Of a stretch of 64,000 nucleotides of DNA, positions 25,866 to 39,915 are shown piece by piece. The first letter of the stretch is position 1, and every line of letters starts with the position of its first letter. The position numbers were made by a program, and so were the translations under genes. The stretch is from Chrysomallon squamiferum. Taxonomy: Eukaryota > Mollusca > Gastropoda > Neomphalida > Peltospiridae. The stretch covers positions 18,719,894 through 18,783,893 of the forward strand of contig CM022672.1 of the NCBI GenBank assembly GCA_012295275.1, in the 5' to 3' direction. The notes below the pieces were generated by a model, which did no database searches, was not told the origin of the DNA, and saw nothing but the letters and a program-made list of their open reading frames with translations.

Positions 25866-25867
25866 AA

Positions 25868-25908
<41 letters not shown>

Positions 25909-26138
25909 CAATAACAACAACAAAAATTAATAATAATTAAATAATTAATAATAGCAATTAAATAATAATACTATAATAATAATAATAACAATAACAAAAA
26001 TAATATTAATAATAATTACAACAAATAATAATAAAAAATAATAACAATAAAATAATCATAGTAGTAATAATAACAATACTACTACTACTATTACGATTAC
26101 TACTAAAAAAAAACTACTACTACTACTACTACTACTAC

Positions 26139-26175
<37 letters not shown>

Positions 26176-26176
26176 A
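25866..26176 (+). repeat. (AAT)n array with AAC and ACT blocks
   Basis: The array begins directly after the SINE-like element at 25.7 kb and probably grew from its A-rich tail. Blocks of ACT lie at 26070-26140. Confidence 0.9.
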
Positions 26177-26389
26177 CAATAATAATACATTTTAAAAGGT
26201 GTCATCGACCTTCATGGTTATTTGAAAGTGTTTATAATCGATTTTACCTCAAGATGTAACAGCATATTTCATTTATCGGTTCATCATAATTATATCTAAT
26301 AAAATATACTGAAAGTTATTCACTATCCATTACTTCATTAATTCTATAACTTCCGAAAATAGAGTAGACATTTTGTATGTGTGTTTGTT

Positions 26390-26393
<4 letters not shown>

Positions 26394-26472
<79 letters not shown>
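26394..26472 (+). repeat. (GT)n, about 39 units
   Basis: Near-perfect dinucleotide run, the longest GT tract in the window. Confidence 0.96.
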
Positions 26473-26474
<2 letters not shown>

Positions 26475-26704
26475 AATTTGATACTATTACGATAACTATA
26501 GGTTGTTGTAAATTTTATGTTAATTTTTCTACAAAAAATGTTCTTCTTATAATTATGTACAATTTTATGATCTCTCTAAATCCTTTGTTAAATTCCACTG
26601 CAGACTTCCCATCACTTTTTCATAATATAAACTTTTATGTGTAAACATAACTGATCCATCAAAACTAGTCAAAATTTTGTTATAACCAGTACTAATGCAT
26701 AGGC

Positions 26705-27526
26705 TTTCTAAATCATTCTCATTTTATTTTATTTGCCTTTGTATTTCTGTTTTAATCATTTTAATTTTATGAGTAAATAAAAAAATGTATTGTATTTTGC
26801 CACTATATTTATCTGTTCTTTTAGTTAAAATAAGGAAACTGAACAAGAAAAAAACAACAACAAAAACAAAACAAGCTTATGTTTTTAGTGATATGAATAC
26901 ACTATTTTAATACATGTATACATAGTCTCGGTTTCTCGTAATGCAAGAGCAAGTCATGACTTGTTAACTAATATCCACGTTATAAGATCATTTCAGCATT
27001 TCGTTAATGAACACAGGAAACCTTTGTCACCTAACGTGATGAAAGTACACTTTTGTAACAATGTGTATTTTTACGTAATCGGTGTCTATGCACGTTAAAC
27101 ATCGTCATCTGTCAACATGGTCTTCAGAAACTCAGCGACATTCCTGTTATTATCTTGTGGTACATAATTCAGCAGTTTTTTCTTCAGCAATTTGATAATT
27201 TATAGAAAAAATTCATCCGGTAATGTTTGATCTTGACATCATCGAGGGATAAAACGTATACGGACATGCTATCAAAATGTCTACTCTCTTAGCAGTTATT
27301 TTAAATGATTTGACTGATTCCTTCAGGGCATGTAAGTCCATTCGATGCAATGCATTGTTATACCATCAGGGCTATTAGACCATCATCCTATATCAAGATC
27401 GGACTTAAGAATTCACTGACTCTTTGTTATTTTGACTCTCTTATTGTGTCATTCGTTCGTCAGCTCTCTTCAGCTGCTCGCTGTCAGAATAAAACATTTT
27501 TTATCCGGTTAAAATGCCGTCGTGTG
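26705..27526 (-). other. Probable 3' UTR of the receptor gene
   Basis: This is non-coding sequence after the TGA at 27527, running to the first good polyadenylation signal cluster. The extent is inferred from that signal only. Nothing else in the stretch looks like a gene. Confidence 0.5.
26723..26733 (-). terminator. Two overlapping AATAAA polyadenylation signals
   Basis: The minus strand reads AAATAAAATAAAATG, with AATAAA at 26733-26728 and 26728-26723, about 800 nt after the stop codon. It is the first canonical signal I found downstream on this strand. AATAAA is common by chance in AT-rich DNA, so support is moderate. Confidence 0.45.
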
Positions 27527-28245
27527 TCAGCCCGGATACTCTGACGTGAATGGCGTAGTTTCGTCCACGTGCGACGACGAATCGCAGCGAATGAGGACGA
27601 GGGGGATTCCCGGCAGCTCTTCCCTGACCTCCTGTTTGTGGTTCCTGCTGTTGACGATCACGGAGTTCACGTACTCCTCGTCGTCTGCAAAACTGCTTTT
27701 GTCGATGCTGGTTGCGGACAGGGACTGGTTGTTAAAGCGCTGATCCACCACGAGCGAGTCCTGTGTCGCGCTCAGCGATTGGTTCAACGATTCTCCAACG
27801 CTGTCGGCGTTTATGTTTAGCTTTGGCGACGGGACGTCGTCACTCACGTACGTTTTCATCTGCAGTTGGTACAAACGCAAACTTCGGATTGGCGAGTCGG
27901 CCGAGGACTCGTGTAGAGAGGCACTTCTGTTGTTAACCGCTAAATTGTTGTTCTGTTTCGATGCAGGGCGTCGTAAAGACATGGGTTTGTATGTCTTGCA
28001 CGATTTGGTGAATGACAAGTTATTTGTACTAGTTTCTAAGTTGGAGCTCAGAGTCTCGTTCTGGCCATTCAAGAAAACTCGTGGCCTTCGTCTGAACTGA
28101 CAGAGGAGAATCCTTTTGAAAGCTCTTTTGAATTCCTTGCTGGAACACGCGTATATAATTGGATTCATGAGAGAATTGCAGTAGCCAAGCCAGAAGATTA
28201 TTTTAAACAGTAACTCCGGCGTGGCACACGGTTTGCACAACGAAC
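27527..28245 (-). CDS. Alpha-1 adrenergic-like aminergic GPCR, coding exon 2 (TM7 and C-tail)
   Basis: The exon completes Gly342 and encodes residues 343-580, ending at TGA 27529-27527. It starts with SLCKPC in extracellular loop 3, then TM7 with FKIIFWLGY (355-363) and the NPxxY motif NPIIY (369-373), then [10 protein letters not shown] (375-384), which is helix 8 and close to the vertebrate alpha-1 sequence at this point. Phe355 and Phe359 match the two TM7 phenylalanines typical of alpha-1 receptors. Cys390 is a likely palmitoylation site. The tail of about 190 residues is rich in Ser and Asn and not recognisable at family level. It has an RRPAS protein-kinase-A-type site (433-437) and a short duplicated motif NQSLSAT (496-502 and 514-520). 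The exon has no usable start of its own; the first open-frame codon (28240) is an internal TTG Leu. Joining to exon 1 restores an unbroken receptor, which makes the assignment firm. Confidence 0.95.
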
Positions 28246-28259
28246 CTGTAAAACAAACG
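28246..28259 (-). other. Splice acceptor, TTTGTTTTACAG
   Basis: The minus strand reads CGTTTGTTTTACAG|GTTCG. The AG is at 28247-28246, behind a short T-rich tract. Joining exon 1 to GT at 28245 gives the codons GGT TCG TTG TGC (G-S-L-C), which matches the alpha-1 pattern PLG-SL at this junction. Confidence 0.92.
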
Positions 28260-29760
<1,501 letters not shown>

Positions 29761-29764
29761 AACA

Positions 29765-30455
29765 TTGTTGTATCTTGAGAACGTCGCCCTAAGATGTTAC
29801 ATTGACGTGGTATTAAAATGTTACATTGACAAACATACTGAGCACGTCGTATTAAGATGTTACATTGTCGTATCCTGATGGTATATTATGATGGTATATT
29901 TTCGTGAATTGAGCACGTCGTATTAAGATGTTACACTACCGTATCTTGATCACACTGTATTAAGTTGTTACCTTGTCGTATCTTGAATACGTCATATTAC
30001 GATGTTACATTCTAGTATCTTGAACACGTCGCCCTAAGATGTTACATTCACGTAATATTAAAATGTTACACTGACAAACATATTGAGCACGTCGTATTAA
30101 GATGTTACACTATCGTATCTTGATCAAACTGTATTAAGATGTTACCTTGTCGTATCTTGAGTACGTCATATTAAGATGTTACATCGTCGTATCTTGAGCA
30201 GGTCATATTAAGATGTTACCTTGTCGTATCTTGAGCAGGTCATATTAAGATGTTACATTCTAGTATCTTGAACACGTCGCCCTAAGATGTTACATTCGTA
30301 TATTAAAATGTTACACTGACAAACATATTGAGCTGGTCGGGTTTTCGTATCTTGATCGTTTGTATTAAGATGTTTTGTTGTTTCGAGTCATATTACGATG
30401 TTACATCGTCGTATCTTGAGCAGGTCATATTAAGATGTTACATTGCCGTATCTTC
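29765..30455 (+). repeat. Minisatellite of about 37 bp with higher-order structure
   Basis: The basic unit resembles TATTAAGATGTTACATTGTC plus GTATCTTGAGCACGTCG. A larger block, ACGTCGCCCTAAGATGTTACATT followed by GACAAACATA.TGAGC, recurs near 29780, 30026 and 30276, spaced about 250 bp. Copies are degenerate and the last block is damaged. Confidence 0.85.
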
Positions 30456-30616
30456 AGTGGTTTATGCATGTTATTTTTATAAACATGTGAGTAGATAACT
30501 AGTAGATTTTGACTCTAACGCTCACCTAACTGAGCTAATATGTAAATAATAGCAATGAATTATATTAATGTAATTTCAATAATAATGACGTCGATTGTGA
30601 TGGTTTTTAGTTTTGG

Positions 30617-30752
<136 letters not shown>

Positions 30753-31383
30753 TATACGTACTCTCCTTATTTTATTTACTCTCTCCTGCACGCACACCTC
30801 TCGAATTCAGCTGAGAATAAATTTGCTGGTGAAGAACACGTAGCAGGGAAAAACAGCTTGGTTTAAACTGCTAATTGCAGACTCGGTGAGCAGAAACGTG
30901 TGTGTTTGCTGAACGAAGACCACGAAGAGCCATGGCCAGGCCTACGTTTTACAGTTTTGTAAGACTCAACAAAAATTTAGAGAGCTTGTCCATGGGGACT
31001 CCAGATGTACCTGACACTCCTCTCCTCTCGGATGTTAGAAGAAGCCAGATAAATTTCCAATTAAAAGCATTGAATTAAAGCTGGTGGGAATAACATCTGT
31101 TTAATAGCTCGTTCAAGCATTTTGTAAGTGATTTTTCAGGAATGTTGATGTGTAATGATTTCTTGTGAGAGTGGTTGTAAAAACAAATTCGGTTTTAATA
31201 TGTGAATGTTATAGATATATCGTTTTTTTTTTTTTTTTTTAGCGAATGTGGTGCGGAAAAGATAGATGGTTGTTAATGAAATATAATTTAGAAATGATGT
31301 TTGGAAACAGTAATTACTGATCGTTATAATTTAATTTTAATTTATGTTAGTTTAAAAAAGAAAAACAAAACAAAACTAACAAG

Positions 31384-31415
<32 letters not shown>

Positions 31416-32185
31416 ATTGTATGTATATCTTTTTGTGTGTGTATTTGCATGTCTGTATATGGGTTTTCCTTTCTTTGTCTGTTTCTGTGTGGGTGTTTTC
31501 AGTCTTTGTAAATTAATCATTTTACAAACATCACCCGAAATATATTGACGAAAACAGTTCCGTTAACATATGTTCCTAGTAAACCTTAAACAAAATAATC
31601 GAACTTATTGTGCAAATAATGCACTTATTAATAAAACCAGATATCGATAATCACATGAAAAAAAAATATATATATAGAAACAAATGTGTTAATATGTGCA
31701 CTTTTCCACGCGAGTATGTACACATATTCTTCTATTATTTAATGCTCATGAAGAAATATTTATATTTCAAAGACGTTTGTCACTTTCAACAGTTTGATGC
31801 TAAACAGAACTGGTACTAATTCGGGTTTGTAATCGCAAGATAGACAAATGCACGTCTGTTCTTTTCTTTTCTGTTTGACGTCATCTAGTCTATTCTGGCT
31901 GTGACAAAATACACAGTTCGTTTATTATAAGATTCATTCTGGCATAAACAGTTCATTAAATCTAGGGGAATAACATAGTTAAAATATTAAAATAGTTTGT
32001 ACCGGGAAGTGGAAACAAGGTGAATTTTAGTGGAATCACTGTGTAACAATAACAAAATTATAATATCCTGTAGGCTGCAGAGGATTGGCTGAAAACTCAT
32101 TAAATTATTTACCAAATGTGGAGTAATATTGTTTGTTTGTATGTGTGTTTGTTTTCATCTGCGTGTCTGTATTTGTTTTGTAATA
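30753..32185. other. Intron sequence without recognised features
   Basis: T18 at 31223-31240 and (TA) at 31384-31413; otherwise mixed AT-rich sequence. Confidence 0.55.
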
Positions 32186-32198
32186 ATGATAATAATAA

Positions 32199-32229
<31 letters not shown>

Positions 32230-32242
32230 AAGAAGAAGAATA
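32186..32242 (+). repeat. (AAT)/(AAG)n microsatellite
   Basis: About 13 AAG units after a short AAT block. Confidence 0.93.
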
Positions 32243-33416
32243 GTTATAGTAATAATAATACAGTACAAAAGAAGAAACCAATTTGTTGTTTTTTTTTGGA
32301 AAAAACAGCAACAAAAAAAAAAAACAAGTTAAATACTGGACATAAAATAATTTGAGATCAATTTGTTTAAAAAAAAAATAAAACAATAAAAAAAATAATG
32401 ATGATCACGATATTGTCAAAATATAATAAAAAATTAATATAACTATGAGGTGAAAAAAAAAATTGAGATCGTCCAATTTGTACAATGTTCAGAAGCAAGA
32501 AAAAAACCAACAAAAAAAACCCCAGAAAACACAAGCAACCCTTCTGACATTTTTTTTTCTTTTTGATTAGTTCTGTAACGAGATGTTTATGCAAAATATC
32601 GATCGTCCATCTTTTTTTTTTCTCTCATTTTTCTTCAGCTTTTTTTTTTTTTTTCAATGCTCTGTATTAACTTTTAATCCCCAATTTATTTTTTTTTTTT
32701 CCTCGTTTTTCATTTGCAGAAAAAAAAAAAATAATAATAATAATAATAACTTTTCCCTGTTCGTACTTTTTGTATTAACGATGCAAAGAAGTTATACTTT
32801 ATAAAACTTTTAATTAATGGTTTAAACCAGCGACAAAAAGGATTGTTAATATTCGTTTTACTCGATCCCGGGACAGCTTTGTAATTTGTGACAATTACAT
32901 GCGACACAACAAATCCTGTTTTTAATCTTGACAGCAATTTACGAAAATGGATTTAAAAAAAAAAAAAAAAAAAAATTAAAGGACAGGCCTGCTCGAGAGT
33001 TCGTTCATTACGTCCCCTTCTATTTCAACTCCGTCCCACGACATTTATAAATCTTCTACGTACGCAGGAATTGTCGCCACAAAACTGCTTTGATGAAAAA
33101 GATTTAATTTCTTCCAGTCGACCAGTTTCTCATAAAAGATATGAGAAGCGAAATTAAAATGAAAATACCATTAATATCTCAACGCACTTCTGCTGATACT
33201 TAACTACGTTTTATTGCGAGGGCTAGTTCGAGAGTTTCCGTGTTTTATTGCCGCAGTCGTGTTAATTGTCTTGTTTCTTCGTGCTTTTCCGTGCAGTTCA
33301 GTATTTTAGTCCTTATCTCTTTCCAAATAACTAAATGTAATTATCTGTATGATTTTTTTCTTTTCTTTTCTTTCTTTATGTATGCTTATATGCGAGTATA
33401 TATGTATGAGAGTCTG

Positions 33417-33449
<33 letters not shown>

Positions 33450-33670
33450 ACATCTGGAATAATTTGTTACTTTTTATTCCGCGAAGTAAAAAAACCGAAC
33501 TGTAGCGAGGCTACGCTAGGCTGCAGTCTGCATTCGACCTGAGCAGGATGAAACTGATATCTGAAGACAGTAACAAATTATTAAATGAAATTAGCTTTTT
33601 TATTTCTCATCTCACTGCTCTCGGCAGTTGTAAATTCACAGTTATTGATCTCGTTGTCGTCTCCAAAGAT
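32243..33670. other. Intron sequence with A and T runs
   Basis: Several homopolymer runs (32611-32655, 32690-32735, 32952-32975) and (GT) at 33423-33450. No exon recognised. Confidence 0.55.
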
Positions 33671-33671
33671 T

Positions 33672-34000
33672 GTACATCAAAACAAAATAGTTCTTAAATA
33701 AAACAATTTATTTTTTGTAGTTTTTTTTTAAATGAAAGCCGTTTTTAATAACTGTACATCAAAACAAAATAGTTCTTAAATAAAACAATTTGTTTTTTGT
33801 TGTTTTTTTAAATGAGAGGCGTTTTCAAAACTGTACATCAAATGAAAATAGTTCTTAAATAAAACATTTTTTTTTTTTTTTTTTTTTTTAAATGAGGACC
33901 GTTTTGAAAACTGTACATAAAAACAAAATAGTTCTTAAATAAAACAATTTATTTGTTATTTTTTTAAATGAGAACAGTTTTCAAAAACTGTTTATAAATA
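33672..34000 (+). repeat. 80-bp tandem repeat, about 4 copies
   Basis: GTACATCAAAACAAAATAGTTC, or a variant of it, starts copies at 33672, 33754, 33833 and 33913, with a fragment near 33990. Each unit holds a T-run followed by AAATGA and CGTTTT. Length differences come mainly from the T-run. Confidence 0.9.
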
Positions 34001-34218
34001 TCTGAACCAGCAGTTAAACACTAAAGAAGTAACTTTGAACACCATTACACACACCACACACACATGTAGCACAGATATTTTAACGAAGTAAATATAGTTC
34101 CGTGCCAAAAGCTATAGTTCTGGTTAGTGCCCGAACAAATAGAAATTTAGTCATTAAAATCTTTCCGTTACCTCATAATTAATGAAATACTTAGTAAAAT
34201 ACAAGATGTATGTTGATG

Positions 34219-34259
34219 CCGATAGATAGATAGATAGACAGACAGGCAGACAGACAGAC

Positions 34260-34306
<47 letters not shown>

Positions 34307-34323
34307 TAGATAGATAGACAGAC

Positions 34324-34370
<47 letters not shown>

Positions 34371-34408
34371 CAGACGGACAGACAGATAGATATATAGATT
34401 GATTGATT

Positions 34409-34487
<79 letters not shown>

Positions 34488-34503
34488 GGATGGATAGATA
34501 GAC

Positions 34504-34559
<56 letters not shown>

Positions 34560-34613
34560 GGATGGACAGACAGATAGATAGATATAGATAGATAGATGTA
34601 GATGTAGATTTAG
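34219..34613 (+). repeat. (GATA)/(GACA)n array, about 395 bp
   Basis: The longest tetranucleotide block in the window. GATA units are broken by GACA, GGAC, GATG and GATT variants. Confidence 0.96.
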
Positions 34614-35162
34614 ATATATATCATTGTATGTGCACACATCAGATATTATTCAACGCCTACATTAAACGCTGTTTAGTCTCACAAAAGTGTTTCGAGTCTG
34701 CCACAAAGGCCAGTAAATATGACCTTGTTTTACCCCTTGGGTAAAATGATCAAAGTTTAAGATTTGTTAATCAATAAATGCCGAGTGCAGCCCGGAGACA
34801 ATTTCACTGGCTCAGCTTTCTATTACAACCTGGACATCCACAAAACGGTTGATGTAGACCTGTGATGATATTTAGTTTGACCAAAAAGGATTTTTCAAAG
34901 GATATCGTCTGTATCTGACGTAATCGATTTTAAAAAAAAATATTACCTTCATTGGTTTGAAAAATAGAGGCTTAAGTAACAGTGCGTACAAAACGATGAA
35001 ATGTAATGGAAAAAGGAAATGATAGAAACGTTTGTATTTGATATTATATATATAGAGAGAGATTTGACTGGGTTTTATACTGTCTGAAAGTATGTGCATA
35101 TGTAGCGTGTTTGTGTGTGGTTATAATTATATATACAGAGTATGTGTGTGAATCGGATTTTT

Positions 35163-35200
<38 letters not shown>

Positions 35201-35444
35201 GTTTCTAGAGAGATATGTATGTTTAACAGTTCTGAAATACATCCAACTATGTGTTGCTAACTTCCTTAAAGTTTAACATTTCTGACTTTGGTCTGAATTC
35301 CATGTCAGTGTTACAGGTCTATATATATTTATGTACAATAATTATTTTGACTAGTTTAAATAGACGATATTTACATTAACGTAATTACGCGGCATCAAAT
35401 ATCGAAATCCACAGCATGGATCTTTACATACTTACTTACTTACT

Positions 35445-35479
<35 letters not shown>

Positions 35480-36370
35480 TTACAGTTACTATTATTACAG
35501 ATGTAAAAAAAAACAATTCCGTTGATCAAAAAAAAATCTTCGTCTTTTTCTTTAAAAAGCTTAAAAAAAAAAAAATTAAAAAAAAAAAATAAAAAAATAA
35601 AATAAAATAAGAAAACCCCCCAAAAAAATAACTGAAAACAAACAATATTTAATCTGGTTTTGAAAAAAGGAAAACAAAAAAAATTTAAAAACTGTTTAAA
35701 AATTCTCAAAGCGAAGAAGACGTGATATCACTGACACAAACATGAATTGCAACACAAATTAGATTACTCGTAGAAATCATTAGGAAACGAATGAGCTCTG
35801 AATGTGCCAAAGGACATGAAAATCAAAACTTTAGTACACTTTTCTTTTTGATGTTGAAAGAGAAAGTCTTGAACTAAATGCCCCAGATGCATTATAAATC
35901 AATAAAAAAAACACATGAAGCACAAATACTTCAGAGAGAATACGTCACAGCCGAAAGTGATCAAAAAATAAGTTCATCTTATTAACGAAAAACAGTGTAA
36001 AAGTAATAAATAAAGACAAAAATAAAAACAAAACATGAACAAGGTATAAAAGTAACTAAAAAGTCACGTTGCTTGTCACCGATTTCAAAAGAAATAAGAT
36101 TCCATTTATCTTAAGATACTAAATTCTGACGTCCTTGACACAATAATAAAAAAATCGACCCACAAAACATTCTTCAGAGGTGATGCAACCATAAAAATTA
36201 TTGCGTGTAATATTAACGTTATCAGCTAGATTCCTATCAGACTTCATTTCCAAACAAATCAAATACGGAATCCATAAAACGTCCATTTCAACACTTTGAG
36301 TTGACTAATATCTCTCTCTCTTAGGTCTGGGTTTGATTTGTAGCTTCTTGTAACAGAACGAAGTGCACCA
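34614..36370. other. Intron sequence with small repeats
   Basis: (GT) at 35165-35199, TACT/ACT units at 35428-35475 and A-rich sequence at 35503-35690. No exon recognised. Confidence 0.55.
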
Positions 36371-36375
36371 TTTCT

Positions 36376-36593
36376 GCCAAGGAATGAAACAATTCAATAT
36401 TAAATAGACGTCCAAGAATATATTACTGGGTGCGGTTATTAATATTTGTTCTGAATTCCGAGTGTCTGATTTAACTAACTGAACAGGAAGAAATGCCAAG
36501 GAATGAAACAATTTAGTATTCAATAAACGTTCTCTAATATATTACTGGGAACGTTAAATACATTTGTTCTGTATTTTGATTTAACTACCTGAA
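36376..36593 (+). repeat. 119-bp tandem duplication
   Basis: GCCAAGGAATGAAACAATT begins both copies (36376 and 36495). AATATATTACTGGG and ATTTGTTCTG also recur in order. The second copy is slightly shorter. Confidence 0.85.
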
Positions 36594-36939
36594 AAAAAAA
36601 AGAGATTAAAATAATTAAATAAAATTTAAATATAGCACATTACCGATAAATAGCCATCGGCTTGACTACTGTGACTTAATTTCAGACCTGCTTGTAGTAA
36701 TAGTATTAGTAATAGTATTAGTATTAGTAGAAGTGGTGGTAGTAGTAGTGTATTGGTAGGAGTACAAGTGGTATTATTAGCAGCATGAGGTGTAACCAAA
36801 ATAAATACTCATATAATCACAGTATTTACACTGTGTCCATAAGAAACTGGTTACGTACGGACAAGATATGTGACAGACATCAGACGTTTCCACGAGGGAA
36901 ACAGTTACATATTCTGACAATATATTTACTGTTTTCAGT

Positions 36940-37500
36940 GTCTAATTATATTTACATCATAACAGTGCTAATGACATTTACAAAATAACAGTGCTAATGA
37001 TATTTACAAAATAATATTGCTAATTATCTTTACAACATAGCACTTCTTGTTTATCTTTACAACAGTGCTAAAGATATTTACAACATCACGATCTTTACAG
37101 AATAATAGTGCTAACTGCATATGGAATATAACAGTGTTGACGATATCTACAACACTGCGATCTTTACAACATTATAGAGCTAAAGATATTTACAACATAA
37201 CAGTGCTAATTCTATTTACAACACAATAATTCTAATGATATTTACAACATAACGATCTTTACAGGATAACAGTGCTAAGGATATTTACAACGTAACGCTG
37301 CTAACGATATTTACAACATAACAGGGCTAACTATCTGTACAACACAGCAATGCTGTCGGTATCTAAAACATCGCGATCTTTACAACATAACAGAACTAAA
37401 GATATTTACAAACTAACAGAGCTAAAGGTATTTACAACATTAAAGTGCTAACGACATTTACAACATAACTCTGTTACGGATGTTTACGATAGAACAGTGC
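36940..37500 (+). repeat. Minisatellite of about 26 bp, roughly 20 copies
   Basis: The unit is close to GATATTTACAACATAACAGTGCTAAT. Copies vary, and some carry CGATCTTTACA in place of the GTGCTAA segment, giving two alternating unit types. Confidence 0.85.
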
Positions 37501-37864
37501 TAACCATCGACCGGGGCCATTCTGTGAAAAGGAGTGATTGCCTTTAAGAGAACCGGACACTAAGTCGATGTCTTGTGTCAGTCTGTCAGTCATGTCACCG
37601 ACTCGGATCATCTTGATAAGTTGCTGTTGGCCCGAAAGCATGTGCTGCAGATATCCGTTTTCTGAAGCATTACTCACTCTAAGCGAGGCTGACAGAGTAA
37701 AGCTGAGATAAAGCCCGCAGTGTCAGCACAACAGCCGTATCTGTCCACACGGCAAGAATGTCCTAATGAACGTTCATCAATTGATTTCTTGGATGCTCAC
37801 ATAGTTTCTGAAATAACTGGTTGGCGCCTATGGATGCGTGTAGGTGATCTAGTATTGGCCCAAA

Positions 37865-38105
37865 TAATAAATAATAATAATAAGAAGAAGAAGAAGAAGA
37901 AGAAGAAGATGAAGAAAAAGAAAAAGAAGAAGATGATGATGATGACGATGATGATGATGATGAAAAAGAAGAACAAAAACAACAACAATAACAATAGCAA
38001 TAATAATTTTAACAATAACAATAATAATAACAGTAATAATAATAACAATAATAATATTAAGAAGAAGAAGAGTAATAATAACATTAATAATAATAATAAT
38101 AATTT
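37865..38105 (+). repeat. Compound AAT/AAG/GAT/AAC array
   Basis: About 240 bp of changing A-rich trinucleotides with no stop in one frame. The 149-codon frame over it is a repeat translation. Confidence 0.93.
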
Positions 38106-38352
38106 ATTACTGCAGAAATATAGAATTATGTTTTACTTAAATTCCTTGCAGAAAATAAAAATATTCTAAAGGAAATGTATCCACAACTAATTCTTTTTTC
38201 CCTTGTTCTAGACGTTTAGTAATATTATAGTGAGTATGATTATTCAGTGTTACAAGATACTTAAAGAAGTATGTACCAAATAATACAGACAAATATTAAA
38301 GAATGTCATCACACTCGCACACACACACATACATATTTATTATTATTTTATG

Positions 38353-38383
<31 letters not shown>

Positions 38384-39440
38384 TATTATTATTATTATTA
38401 TTATATTGCTCTTTTTTTTGTGTAAGTATATATAATTTCAGTTTGCTCTTCTCCTTCTAGAATTCACTAAATTGTAAGCGGAAGCATTATATGCTTTTTC
38501 TGTATTTAGTTATGTACTTTTCATCTTGACATGTCAGTTCTGTAAAAAACAAAGGAATATTACAATCCCTGTTTTGCCAGATGAACAAAACAAAAGAAAA
38601 AGAAACAATGAAATAAAAGAAAAAAGTTATACAGAGGATGGGGAGAAAAAACAAAGAAGAAGAAGGAAACAAATTGGTAATGAGATCGATTTTTTTAAAT
38701 TAGAAGTAAAAATCGATTTTAATTTTCATGAAAATACATTTTTGTACATTGTTTCAAGGAAACTTTAATTTAATAATTACTTCAAATTAAAAAATAGACA
38801 AGTAATTTTTATTTGTTATTTTTTTTTTATTTCCTAGGAATTTTCAATTACGCCATAAAACAGCGATTTCTTTTTTCTTTCTTTTGTTTAAATGTTAATA
38901 CTATTTCATTTTCTGTCTCATTATTTAATTTCATTTCCTTTATAAAAAGAGGCATATTTATAGCTTCCAATTCACAAAATCTTTTCTTATTCTAATTTTC
39001 TTTTTTTCTTTCTTTCTTTCTATTTTTCACTGTCACTCATTTATACCTGTCTTCCTGTAGTGCACTGTCCATCAGTGCATGTGTACTTTTAACAAACATT
39101 TAATTTACTTAAAGATTATAAATTTATAAATGATTACCAGAGTGCAGAATTTTACATCTGAACTCAGATTCAAGTCCTTACTAATGCTATTTGTTGCCAG
39201 AGTGCTTTCGAGCTGAAAGCTTAACTATTCATATGGACGTAAACCTTTAATTGGCTTCATGCGCGAACACAAGACCAGACATTTAAGTCACAAACAGAGC
39301 TGATAAATAAATGGTTTATGGTTATGACAGAAATCTTAATATCGTGAAATAAACTGCTAACTGAAAAGGCTTGAATGAAGATTCCTGTTACCCATAAATT
39401 TTCATAGCACACCTTCAGAGACAAACAAAATGTATCGTTT
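38106..39440. other. Intron sequence with (ATT)n
   Basis: (ATT) at 38338-38405; the rest is T- or A-rich without recognised features. Confidence 0.55.
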
Positions 39441-39494
39441 GGAACAGCAGCTATTCAATCGGTTTTTTACTGATTATCATTTACGAACTTGCTA

Positions 39495-39915
39495 AGTGTC
39501 AGTGACTACCAGAAACTATTACTAATGTCAAGAATCTTACTACTATAACTATTGTAGAGTATCACTGAACAGCGCAAACAATTACTGATTTCAAAACTTA
39601 GTCGATCACACACTATCATTGATTTCAGACACAAAAATCGCGGATCACTATCTACCAAGTATCTCTATCTGCCAAAAACATTCAATACCACATAAGTATT
39701 ATTCACTATGCAAACTAGCAGTGACTTCAACAGACTATCAAAACTAACAGAAACCACTCTGTCAAAGAATAACACAAACTGTCAGAACTAACACAAGGCA
39801 CTCAGAGTAAAGTTAGACCATCACAGAATAACACCAGCCATCACTGACAGCTATCAGAACAAACACAAACCACGAAGTCTGTCGGTCACAAACTACCACT
39901 GACTACAGACAAATT
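39495..39915 (+). repeat. Highly decayed tandem-like region
   Basis: Variants of ACTATCACTGA, CAGAACTAACACAAAC and TGATTTCAGAC recur without fixed spacing. It may be an old minisatellite; a period could not be fixed by eye. Confidence 0.35.

Noticed and set aside
36940-37500. CRISPR-like regularly spaced repeats (also 29.8-30.5 and 47.1-47.7 kb)
   Set aside because: Units are directly tandem and degenerate with no unique spacers, and the sequence is eukaryotic with spliced genes.
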